From: CALZFJ01 sp051878575
GTDB lineage: Bacteria > Bacteroidota > Bacteroidia > Bacteroidales > Muribaculaceae
Reading direction: 5' to 3'
Length of the DNA stretch: 22,234 nt
NCBI GenBank assembly: GCA_051878575.1
Contig: JBJEKJ010000110.1
Span: forward strand, 1 to 22,234
Positions within the stretch are counted from its first letter, which is position 1, and each line of letters opens with the position of its first letter. A program made the position numbers and the translations under genes. Below the pieces are notes generated by a model that was not told where the DNA came from, did no database searches, and saw only the letters and a list, made by a program, of their open reading frames with translations. This document shows positions 15,436-22,234 of the stretch, one piece after another.

Positions 15436-17214
15436 ATGTTCAGAACTAAGACGTGTGGAGAACTTCGCATCGCTAATGTGGGCGAAGTCGTGAAATTGGC
15501 AGGCTGGGTGCAGCGTGTGCGCAAAATGGGAGGAATGACCTTCGTGGATATGCGCGACCGCTATGGTATCACCCAGATAGTGTTCAACAATGAAATCGAT
15601 GCAGCGCTTTGCGATGCAGCCAACCACCTCGGGCGTGAGTATGTGATTCAAGTGGAGGGAACGGTTGCCGAGCGTTCAAGCAAGAACAAGAATATTCCCA
15701 CCGGAGAGATTGAGATTATCGCCTCCAAGCTCAACGTGCTCAACGTGAGTGAGGTGCCACCGTTCACCATCGAGGACAATACCGATGGCGGTGACGACTT
15801 GCGCATGCAGTATCGCTACCTCGACCTGCGCCGTCAGGCAGTTCGCCGCAACCTTGAGTTGCGCCACAAGATGGGATTTGAGTTGCGCCGCTATCTCAAC
15901 GAGAAGGGCTTCCTTGAGGTGGAGACTCCGATACTTATAAAATCGACACCCGAGGGAGCACGCGACTTTGTGGTGCCGTCGCGTATGAATCCGGGGCAGT
16001 TCTATGCTCTGCCGCAGTCGCCTCAGCTCTACAAGCAGCTGCTTATGGTTGCCGGTTTCGACCGCTACTTCCAGATTGCAAAATGCTTCCGCGACGAGGA
16101 CCTTCGCGCCGACCGTCAGCCGGAGTTCACGCAAATTGACTGCGAGATGTCGTTTGTGGAGCAGGAAGACGTGCTGCAAATGTTTGAGGGCCTTGTGAAG
16201 CATATTTTCAAATATGTGCGTGATGTCGACTTCGACTACGCCTTCCCGCGTATGACTTGGGCCGACGCCATGAAATACTATGGCAGCGACAAGCCCGATA
16301 TTCGCTTCGGCATGAAATTCGTGGAGCTGAAGGACCTCACCGAGGGCAAGAACTTCGTGGTGTTTGACAGCGCGGAATATGTGGGAGGTATATGCGCCGA
16401 GGGTTGCGCTGCCTATACCCGCAAGCAAATTGATGAGTTGACTGAATTTGTGAAGCGTCCGCAAATAGGAGCCAAGGGGCTCGTGTGGGTGAAGATGGAG
16501 GCCGACGGCTCTTTCAAGAGCAGTGTGGGCAAATTCTATGCCGACGACGACCTGAAGGCTTGGGCCGAGCGCTTCGGAGCCAAACCGGGCGACTTGATGC
16601 TGATTCTTGCAGGAAAGACGATGCCTACTCGCAAGGCGCTCAATGAGCTGCGTCTGGAGATGGGCAATCGCCTCGGACTCCGCGACAAGAATACTTTCGC
16701 TCCGCTGTGGGTTATCGACTTCCCGATGTTTGAGTGGGATGAGGAGACTCAGCGGTTCTACGCAATGCACCATCCTTTCACAAAACCGAAGGACGAGGAT
16801 ATCCCGATGCTCGACTCCGATACAGGCAACGTGCGTGCCAACGCCTACGATATGGTGATCAACGGCGTGGAGCTCGGTGGTGGCAGTCTGCGTATCTACG
16901 ACCCGAAATTGCAGGATAAGATGTTTGAGCTTCTCGGCTTCACCGAGGAGAAGGCGCAAGACCAGTTTGGCTTCTTGATGAAGGCGTTCAAATATGGTGC
17001 GCCGCCTCATGCCGGCCTCGCATTCGGCTTCGACCGTTTCGTGTCGATGCTTGCCGGCCTCGACAGCATTCGCGACACTATCGCATTCCCGAAGAACAAC
17101 TCCGGCCGCGACATGATGAACGACGCTCCCGGCTCGATCGACGGCTCGCAGCTTGAGGAGCTATACATAAAGCTCGACACAGAGCGCATTGAGAGCGCCC
17201 GTGCGAAAAAATGA
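15436..17214 (+). CDS. aspS: aspartyl-tRNA synthetase
   Basis: This class II synthetase charges tRNA-Asp. The 592 residues match the bacterial type. The N-terminal OB-fold anticodon-binding domain (MFRTKTCGELR, GWVQRVRKMGGMTFVDMRDR) is followed by the catalytic core with FLEVETPILIKSTPEGARDF. Motif 2 is FRDEDLRADRQPEFTQID, then comes the bacterial GAD insertion (about 290-410), and motif 3 is GLAFGFDRFVSMLAG near the C-terminus. It heads a same-strand run with nif3, the zinc-ribbon gene and yhcH at gaps of 27, 3 and 13 bases, which looks like one operon. Whether it is discriminating or non-discriminating cannot be settled by eye; no gatC-type context is present. Confidence 0.97.
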   Translation: MFRTKTCGELRIANVGEVVKLAGWVQRVRKMGGMTFVDMRDRYGITQIVFNNEIDAALCDAANHLGREYVIQVEGTVAERSSKNKNIPTGEIEIIASKLNVLNVSEVPPFTIEDNTDGGDDLRMQYRYLDLRRQAVRRNLELRHKMGFELRRYLNEKGFLEVETPILIKSTPEGARDFVVPSRMNPGQFYALPQSPQLYKQLLMVAGFDRYFQIAKCFRDEDLRADRQPEFTQIDCEMSFVEQEDVLQMFEGLVKHIFKYVRDVDFDYAFPRMTWADAMKYYGSDKPDIRFGMKFVELKDLTEGKNFVVFDSAEYVGGICAEGCAAYTRKQIDELTEFVKRPQIGAKGLVWVKMEADGSFKSSVGKFYADDDLKAWAERFGAKPGDLMLILAGKTMPTRKALNELRLEMGNRLGLRDKNTFAPLWVIDFPMFEWDEETQRFYAMHHPFTKPKDEDIPMLDSDTGNVRANAYDMVINGVELGGGSLRIYDPKLQDKMFELLGFTEEKAQDQFGFLMKAFKYGAPPHAGLAFGFDRFVSMLAGLDSIRDTIAFPKNNSGRDMMNDAPGSIDGSQLEELYIKLDTERIESARAKK

Positions 17215-17241
17215 GAACGTGCGGGTGCAGCCTGATTGCCA

Positions 17242-18333
17242 ATGACAAGGATTAGTGACATAATAAGCGCAATAGAGGAGCGTGCTCCGCTTGCCTTGCA
17301 GGAGAGCTACGACAATGCCGGCCTACAGGTGGGTGATGCCTGGGCCGAGGCTAAGGCGGCTCTGCTGTGCATCGACGTGACCGAGGCTATAGTGGACGAG
17401 GCGATAGAGCGAGGCGCAAACCTCATAGTGTCGCATCATCCACTTATCTTCCGCGGGCTTAAGCGCATAGCAGGGCGCACGCCTATTGAGCGCATTGTGG
17501 CAAAGGCTATCCGACACGATATCGCCATCTATTCGGCACACACCAATCTCGATAGCGCCGAAGGTGGCGTGTCGGCTCACGCGGCAGCCAAGATAGGGCT
17601 GAGAAACATGCGCGTGCTGGCTCCACAGAGTGGAAAGTTGCTCAAGATTGTCACTTTCGTGCCGGTGGCTTATGCCGAAGCCGTGAAGGCGGCGATGTGG
17701 AGCGCCGGCGCCGGAAAGATAGGTAATTACGATTCGTGCAGCTACACGATGAGCGGCCGGGGCACTTTCCGTGCCATTGAGGGTGCAAATCCCTTTGTGG
17801 GTGCGGTAGGCGAGCATCACACCGAGAGTGAGGAGCGTGTGGAAGTACTCGTGCCGGTGTGGCGAAGGGGCGCCGTGCTGAGGGCGATGCTTGAGGCGCA
17901 CCCCTACGAGGAACCGGCTTTCGACGTCATCATGCTCGACAATGAGGCCCCTACGGGTCTCGGCGTGGTGGGCGACATCGACCCTGAGCCGGCGATGTGC
18001 CTGCTTGAGCGTGTGAAGCGCACGTTTGCCGTAGGAGCGGTGAGCTATAGTGGCGATGTGTCGCAAGTAGTGAGCCGCGTGGCGTTCTGCGGTGGTAGCG
18101 CTGCCGAGTTTGTTGGAGACGCCATCGCTGCCGGAGCGCAGATTTTCATCACCGGCGATGTGAAATATCATGAGTTCACATCCAATAACGACCGCATAAT
18201 TATGGCAAATATCGGCCATTATGAGAGCGAACAGTTCACAAAAGAGATTTTTTATGATATAATTCAGAAAAAAATCCCTAACTTTGCAGCCTATTACTCT
18301 GAAAAAGAAAAAAATCCGATAAATTATTTGTAA
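17242..18333 (+). CDS. Nif3-like dinuclear metal-centre protein (DUF34)
   Basis: This protein is a member of the NIF3/YbgI family, which form toroidal hexamers with a two-metal site; the reaction is not firmly known, and the label GTP cyclohydrolase 1 type 2 is an annotation artefact in many databases. The 363 residues correspond to the longer form with an inserted middle domain. Metal-ligand motifs visible are VSHHPLIF (His65, His66), AHTNLD (Asp104) and the C-terminal GHYESEQF with its His and Glu. ATG at 17242 is preferred to TTG at 17236. It is followed after only 3 bases by the zinc-ribbon gene, a pairing that suggests translational coupling. Confidence 0.9.
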   Translation: MTRISDIISAIEERAPLALQESYDNAGLQVGDAWAEAKAALLCIDVTEAIVDEAIERGANLIVSHHPLIFRGLKRIAGRTPIERIVAKAIRHDIAIYSAHTNLDSAEGGVSAHAAAKIGLRNMRVLAPQSGKLLKIVTFVPVAYAEAVKAAMWSAGAGKIGNYDSCSYTMSGRGTFRAIEGANPFVGAVGEHHTESEERVEVLVPVWRRGAVLRAMLEAHPYEEPAFDVIMLDNEAPTGLGVVGDIDPEPAMCLLERVKRTFAVGAVSYSGDVSQVVSRVAFCGGSAAEFVGDAIAAGAQIFITGDVKYHEFTSNNDRIIMANIGHYESEQFTKEIFYDIIQKKIPNFAAYYSEKEKNPINYL

Positions 18334-18336
18334 GCT

Positions 18337-19122
18337 ATGGCTACTGATAAGACAAAACAAGAAAAAGAACTGACCGTGGAGGAGCGCCTGAAAGCGCTTT
18401 ACGACCTCCAGACAATCCTGTCTGAAATAGACCGTATCAAAACTATCCGCGGTGAGCTGCCGCTTGAGGTGCAAGACCTTGAGGATGAGATTGCCGGACT
18501 TGGCACCCGCATCCAGAATTTCAAGGATGAGACCGATGAGCTGAATGCCGGCATCCGAGAGCAGCACAAAGCCATCGACGAGGCTTCGGCTCTAATCGAC
18601 AAATACACCGAGCAGCAGAATAACGTGCGCAACAACCGCGAGTTTGATTTTCTCTCGAAGGAAATAGAGTTCCAGCACCTCAACATTGAGCTTGCCGAGA
18701 AGAAGATCAACGATTTCAAGCGCCTGATTGAGCAGAAGCATGCCGACGTGGAGGTTGCCGAGAATCATCTTGCCGACCGCGAGCACATCCTTGCCGAGAA
18801 GAAGGGCGAGCTGAACGAAATCGTCTCGGAGACAAAGCAGGACGAGGAGAAACTGCGCGACCAGGCCAAGAAGCTCGAGGTGAAGATTGAGCCACGCCTG
18901 CTCGCCGCATTCAAGCGCATACGCAAGAATGCGCGCAACGGACTGGGCATTGTCTATATTCAGCGAAACGCCTGCGGAGGCTGCTTCAACCGTATCCCGC
19001 CACAACGCCAGATGGAAATCAAGATGCACAAGAAGGTGATTGTGTGTGAGTATTGCGGTAGAATCATGATTGATCCCGAGCTCGCCGGCGTGGCTCCCGA
19101 GGTGCATGCCACATTGAAATAA
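18337..19122 (+). CDS. Coiled-coil protein with C4-type zinc ribbon (CT398/DUF164-like)
   Basis: The 261 residues form a long heptad-rich coiled-coil hairpin (about 20-195, very rich in Glu, Lys, Ile and Leu). A C-terminal zinc ribbon follows, with ligands Cys213, Cys216, Cys237 and Cys240 (ACGGCFNRIPPQ and VCEYCGRIM). This is the plan of the zf-RING_7/CT398 family, thought to be nucleic-acid or protein interaction factors without a settled role. It lies 3 bases after the nif3 gene and 13 bases before the yhcH-like gene. Conserved adjacency with nif3 (from memory, common in Bacteroidetes) hints at a shared process. Confidence 0.88.
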   Translation: MATDKTKQEKELTVEERLKALYDLQTILSEIDRIKTIRGELPLEVQDLEDEIAGLGTRIQNFKDETDELNAGIREQHKAIDEASALIDKYTEQQNNVRNNREFDFLSKEIEFQHLNIELAEKKINDFKRLIEQKHADVEVAENHLADREHILAEKKGELNEIVSETKQDEEKLRDQAKKLEVKIEPRLLAAFKRIRKNARNGLGIVYIQRNACGGCFNRIPPQRQMEIKMHKKVIVCEYCGRIMIDPELAGVAPEVHATLK

Positions 19123-19135
19123 TCGATTCACGACG

Positions 19136-19594
19136 ATGATTATAGGAAAACTTGATGATACAGCCGAAGTTGAGAAGCTACATCCGCTTTTCGCTTCGGC
19201 TTTTCATTGGCTTCGTGCCAACTGGCGCGATTCGCACGGCTATGGTGTGGCCCAGGTGGAGATTGAGGGCAGAAAAGTTTTCGCGAATATCGACACCGCC
19301 ACTATGAAAAGCCCTGAGGAGCAGATTTTAGAGGTGCACAGGCGCTATATCGACATCCATGTGCCGGTGAGCTGCGATGAGATTATAGGATGGCGCCCTG
19401 TCTACGGACTTGAGTCGGTGATAGAGCCATATACTCGGCAGCCCGACCGGGCATTCTATTCCGACGCTCCGCTGCATTATTTCACCATACATCCGGGAGA
19501 GTTCGCCATAATGGCTCCCCATGATGCCCATGCGCCTATTATCGGCTCGGGTACCATCGACAAGATTTGCATGAAAGTGAGGGTAGTCTTGTAG
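19136..19594 (+). CDS. YhcH/YjgK/YiaL family cupin-like protein (DUF386)
   Basis: This 152-residue protein belongs to the DUF386 beta-sandwich family (EbgC, YiaL, NanQ-like members), some of which act on the anomeric state of sugars such as sialic acid. Family segments are KVFANIDTATMKSPEEQILEVHRRYIDIHVPVSCDEIIGW-like in the middle, with the conserved HxRYxDIHxP pattern, and FAIMAPHDAHAPII near the C-terminus with the metal-binding histidines. No sialic-acid or other catabolic genes are adjacent; it ends the aspS run 13 bases after the zinc-ribbon gene. Its substrate is not predictable here. Downstream a 7-bp inverted repeat (19594-19600 with 19643-19649) separates it from the convergent tdk, but it is too loose to call a terminator. 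Confidence 0.85.
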   Translation: MIIGKLDDTAEVEKLHPLFASAFHWLRANWRDSHGYGVAQVEIEGRKVFANIDTATMKSPEEQILEVHRRYIDIHVPVSCDEIIGWRPVYGLESVIEPYTRQPDRAFYSDAPLHYFTIHPGEFAIMAPHDAHAPIIGSGTIDKICMKVRVVL

Positions 19595-19659
19595 CCTGAC
19601 ACCTTTTAGAGCGCGTGGGGGGGAGAAAATACACTCGTGTGCGTCAGGCTTGTTTGGGA

Positions 19660-20289
19660 TTATTCGGGCTGGAACTTCAGCGCCGTGCGTTCGGCCGATT
19701 CCATGCGGCGGTTGAGCCAGCAGTGGCGGCACAAAGCCACATATTTGTCGTCGCCGCCTATCTCTACTTGGTTGCCGTCGGTGACTATCATTCCATCCTT
19801 GTCGATACGGGCGTTCACTATCGTCTTGCGCCCGCAAGAGCATGTCGACTTGATCTCGTCGATAGTGTCGGCAATCTCAAAAAGGCGTTTCGAGCCTTCG
19901 AACATTTTGGTCTGGAAATCGGTGCGCAACCCATAGCACACCACATTGCTGCCATAGTCGTCGACTATGCGGGCAAGTTGGTCGACTTGCTGACGTGTGA
20001 GGAATTGAGCCTCGTCGATAAGAATCCAGTCCTTCACCACAAGGGTCTCCTCAAAGATATTTTTTGCCAGCTCGTAAAGATCGGTATCGGGGTAAATCCA
20101 CAGGCATCGACGCTCAATGCCGATGCGTGAGCGTATCACATTCTCGCTCTCGCGGTTGTCGATAATCGGTTTCATGCACAAATATTCCATACCACGTTCC
20201 TCAAAGTTGTAGGCAGTGGTAAGCAAGAGGGCAGTTTTCGCCGAGCCCATTGTTCCATAGCGGAAATATAGTTTACCTATCCGGTTCAT
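19660..20289 (-). CDS. tdk: thymidine kinase
   Basis: This enzyme phosphorylates thymidine to dTMP with ATP in the salvage pathway. The 209 residues match the TK1-like (type II) bacterial family, closest in pattern to the E. coli type: LYFRYGTMGSAKT at the N-terminus, ERGMEYLCMKP, RSRIG, then IDEAQFLTRQQV with catalytic Glu93 (Walker B), CYGLRTDF, and the zinc site Cys150, Cys152, Cys187, Cys190. The lasso-region GGDDKYVALCRHCW is intact. The phosphate loop has Ala17 before Lys18 where most P-loops have Gly. It converges with the yhcH-like gene and has its own -7 box, so it is probably monocistronic. Confidence 0.95.
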   Translation of the reverse strand: MNRIGKLYFRYGTMGSAKTALLLTTAYNFEERGMEYLCMKPIIDNRESENVIRSRIGIERRCLWIYPDTDLYELAKNIFEETLVVKDWILIDEAQFLTRQQVDQLARIVDDYGSNVVCYGLRTDFQTKMFEGSKRLFEIADTIDEIKSTCSCGRKTIVNARIDKDGMIVTDGNQVEIGGDDKYVALCRHCWLNRRMESAERTALKFQPE

Positions 20290-20317
20290 GTCGATGTTTA
20301 CTTGCGTTAAGTATCCA

Positions 20318-20325
20318 CAAAGATA
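20318..20325 (-). promoter_or_regulatory. -7 box of tdk
   Basis: Minus-strand TATCTTTG, a match to TAnnTTTG, 29 bases before the tdk ATG. The nearest TTG-type -33 lies at a 22-base spacing, longer than usual. Confidence 0.4.
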
Positions 20326-20359
20326 TAAATTTTCGACGGAAAAGGGACAATGCCGCTGC

Positions 20360-21436
20360 CTATTTTACGAATTTTTGCAATATCGGTAGCATAAAGTCGG
20401 CACAGCGCATAAAACCGAGGTCGGTGAAGTGGTTGCAGTCTACCGTAGCCTCATGATCGTCGCCTATCATGCCTTTCGATGGGATGAAAAACAGGTTTTT
20501 GTCGCCCTCATTGCAGAATCTGACGTAAAATTCGTGCCAGGTAGCGTTTTTCTCCTCTATGAGCCGTCGTGTTTCCCCATTGAAGCGCGTATGCGGAAAT
20601 TCAGGGTTCTCCATCATCAAAATTGGCGTCTTGGGACGCTTTCCGCGCAATATTCGATAGAATTTCTCTGTTAGCTCCTTGATTTGCGGAGTAGTGACAT
20701 TGGGCAGGCAGTCGAGTATGTATACGCTTGCGTCAATAGCGGCCATCATCTCGGCAATCTCAGGATCGAGGCGCCCGTTGCCGCTGAAACCGAGGTTTAT
20801 AATCACTCGGTTCAGTTTGCGCTCGAGGATGTTGGTGGCGGCCATTCCCGGTCGCGACGCGCATCCGCCCTGAGTGATGCTTGTGCCATACCACACTACA
20901 GGTTTCGACGTTGTCGGTAAATTGACTTTAGGCATGCCTATTGTGGCGGTTGAGTCGATGCCGATGTGTATGGAATGGCATCCGTCGTAAAGCGGCAGGA
21001 ATAGCATGTACTCGCGCTCACGGGCAGTCATGTTGCTCATTATTGTGGCTGTATTGGATGCTTGCGAGCCAGGCCGTGCGCTGTTGACAAACGTCCATGT
21101 GCCGTCGTCTTGCAGCGTGTATAGGTCGAGGCCGCGTATCCCGGTCTGTGTCATGTGGTTCATGGAACGGTTGAGCCACACATCCCACTTGGCTCCGATG
21201 GTAGTGGTGTTGGAGCTGAAGCGTATGGCGATGCCGGCCGAGTTGCGCCCGAGATCCCACAATTGCTCGCGAATCTTGCCCTCCAAAGAGTCGGGAAGTC
21301 GGTTATATGGAATGGTGGTGGCATCGGTTGGCGTCCCGATAATTCTGAATTGGCTTGCATCCACGAATTTAAGCCCGCAGAGGGCTTGTGTCGCAGCAAA
21401 AGCAGTGATAAGCACTGACAATGTCAACTTTTTCAT
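20360..21436 (-). CDS. Secreted SGNH/GDSL hydrolase with N-terminal GxDLY-type domain
   Basis: This 358-residue protein has a signal peptide (about 1-20). An N-terminal beta domain of the SGNH-hydrolase N-terminal type (PF14607-like) carries the name-giving RGLDLY at 101-106. The C-terminal SGNH esterase domain starts near 177. Visible catalytic blocks are WYGTSITQGG with nucleophile Ser186, LGFSGNG with oxyanion-hole Gly and Asn220, LDCLPN, and VDCNHFTDLG with Asp333 and His336. Relatives are carbohydrate or xylan acetyl esterases; the substrate here is unknown, and no polysaccharide-utilisation genes (SusC/D) are adjacent. The tdk gene lies 70 bases downstream with its own -7 box. No consensus promoter is seen in the 114 bases upstream (21437-21550). 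Confidence 0.88.
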   Translation of the reverse strand: MKKLTLSVLITAFAATQALCGLKFVDASQFRIIGTPTDATTIPYNRLPDSLEGKIREQLWDLGRNSAGIAIRFSSNTTTIGAKWDVWLNRSMNHMTQTGIRGLDLYTLQDDGTWTFVNSARPGSQASNTATIMSNMTAREREYMLFLPLYDGCHSIHIGIDSTATIGMPKVNLPTTSKPVVWYGTSITQGGCASRPGMAATNILERKLNRVIINLGFSGNGRLDPEIAEMMAAIDASVYILDCLPNVTTPQIKELTEKFYRILRGKRPKTPILMMENPEFPHTRFNGETRRLIEEKNATWHEFYVRFCNEGDKNLFFIPSKGMIGDDHEATVDCNHFTDLGFMRCADFMLPILQKFVK

Positions 21437-21550
21437 CGTATTGTAGAGTTTTGAGTATAATTGTGCAAGTTTGTTGTCACCTTACATCGGGTGGCGCCAC
21501 ATTGATGCGCTTGTTGTGGTGCCACTTATGGGGCTATTGTCGGATGATTG

Positions 21551-21735
21551 CTATGCCTTGCGGGGGTCGTCGATAAGCCACTCGGTGATGGTGTGCTCGT
21601 CGGTGCTGAAGTTGATGCCCACCTTGATGATGGGGAGGCTCAGCTGTCGGAAGCGGGCGGGGTAGTTCTTGTCGTCGATCTGCGCCATTGCATCGGCCGC
21701 CGACTTGTTGATTTTCAGCTCCACGAGATAGAGGG
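21551..21735 (-). repeat. 185-bp perfect inverted copy of window positions 1-185
   Basis: The reverse complement of this segment equals bases 1-185 at every position. Identity stops abruptly at the TAG stop codon; the bases beyond it differ on the two sides. On the other end the comparison is cut by the window start, so the real repeat is longer. Confidence 0.95.
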
Positions 21736-22234
21736 CATATTCGGTGCGCATCACCATGTCGACGCGTCCCGTGGCTGTGCGCACCTCCACGTCGACGTAG
21801 TAGCCAAGCAGCGTGAAGATGACATGCAGCATCTGCTGGTAATGCCCCTCATAGTTGGTGTTGTCGCATTGAGGTATCGATGAGAGGAATTCCTGCAAAA
21901 TCCGTAGGGCCTCGTCCATCTGACCTTTGCGGATAAGCAGGCTCATATCGCCCAAAACAGGCTTCCACTCACCGGCGCGGTCGTAGACGTAGTTGGGCAG
22001 CAGGCTCTCCATCAGACCGATGCGTATCTCGGTGTTGGGAATGTCGAGAGTGTAGGTCTCAATATCGGCGTTATAGCCTTTGATTGTGAGGTAGCCGCTC
22101 TGATACAGGAGCGGGATTATGCTTGTCAGGCGTTCGGCAGGGGCGTCGAATCCGTTTGCTCCAAGTCGCTTTTCCCCGATTTGCGAGGGCGCGACGTTGA
22201 ATTTCCGCATCATCTCTATGAGGAACGTCGGCGT
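21551..22234 (-). CDS. AAA-ATPase-like / PD-(D/E)XK nuclease protein, C-terminal part
   Basis: This is the last 227 codons of a gene that runs off the right edge: the frame stays open upstream of the internal Met at 22213 and reads TPTFLIEMMRKFN, a junction segment typical of the AAA-ATPase_like family. Next come IIPLLYQSGYLTIKGY and LDIPNTEIRIGLMESLLPNYV. The PDDEXK_9 nuclease domain has the Asp of GRVDMVM, the ELK triad part in YLVELKINKS, and AQIDDKNY. The N-terminal P-loop ATPase is outside the window. Its 3' 185 bases are identical to the fragment at 1-185 in inverse orientation. These multi-copy proteins have no settled function; a role in genome conflict is a guess. Confidence 0.85.
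   Translation of the reverse strand, partial: TPTFLIEMMRKFNVAPSQIGEKRLGANGFDAPAERLTSIIPLLYQSGYLTIKGYNADIETYTLDIPNTEIRIGLMESLLPNYVYDRAGEWKPVLGDMSLLIRKGQMDEALRILQEFLSSIPQCDNTNYEGHYQQMLHVIFTLLGYYVDVEVRTATGRVDMVMRTEYALYLVELKINKSAADAMAQIDDKNYPARFRQLSLPIIKVGINFSTDEHTITEWLIDDPRKA

Noticed and set aside
15676..17010. 444-codon minus-strand frame
   Set aside because: Antisense to aspS, which is clearly real along its whole length.
17323..18567. 414-codon minus-strand frame across nif3 and the zinc-ribbon gene
   Set aside because: Shadow of two well-supported genes; no family features.
19594..19649. Terminator between the yhcH-like gene and tdk
   Set aside because: GCCTGAC/GTCAGGC arms are separated by 42 bases with no stable inner stem and no T-run.
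7961..21493. 13-bp identity CTTACATCGGGTG at 7961-7973 and 21481-21493
   Set aside because: A match this short is expected by chance a few times in a 22-kb self-comparison, and the flanks differ.

Overview
The window is from a member of the Bacteroidales, most likely a Muribaculaceae-like gut bacterium; the family-level placement is inference. The evidence is promoters of the Bacteroidetes type (TAnnTTTG at -7 with TTG/TTTG about 19-20 bases upstream), a protein with a type IX secretion C-terminal sorting domain, an OmpH/Skp-like lipoprotein, a pepD-type dipeptidase, a GH2 beta-galactosidase remnant and an fdtA/GNAT/fdtB deoxyamino-sugar cassette. Hand-counted coding lines run near 60% G+C, with AT-rich intergenic DNA. 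A 100-N scaffold gap at 7607-7706 and a repeated gene cut at both window ends suggest this is a whole scaffold from a draft assembly.

Layout. 1-185: 3' end of an AAA-ATPase-like/PD-(D/E)XK nuclease gene. 298-2490 (+): rfbB and rfbA, making dTDP-4-keto-6-deoxyglucose. 2510-5043 (-): fdtA, a FemAB-like GNAT acyltransferase and an fdtB-type aminotransferase, convergent with rfbBA; together the five genes can make a dTDP-3-acylamido-3,6-dideoxyhexose for surface polysaccharide. 5264-7513 (-): pta-ackA, converting acetyl-CoA to acetate with ATP gain. 7514-8310: gene-free DNA holding tandem 82-bp promoter-bearing repeats interrupted by the gap, then a consensus promoter in front of a probable structured RNA. 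8311-9106 (-): an OmpH-like lipoprotein and a 53-residue membrane protein. 9266-11497 (+): pepD and a secreted muramidase. 11792-13813 (+): a secreted phosphodiesterase-like protein with a T9SS tail. 13929-15139 (-): a GH2 gene broken by an internal deletion. 15436-19594 (+): aspS, nif3, a C4 zinc-ribbon coiled-coil protein and a YhcH/YiaL protein, tightly spaced. 19660-21436 (-): thymidine kinase and an SGNH esterase. 21551-22234 (-): a second copy of the AAA/PD-(D/E)XK gene, inverted relative to the first and identical to it over all 185 bases that can be compared.

Most genes are housekeeping or ordinary accessory functions. The most unusual parts are the repeat-plus-RNA region between pta and ompH, the inverted identical gene copies bracketing the window, and the recent-looking GH2 deletion.
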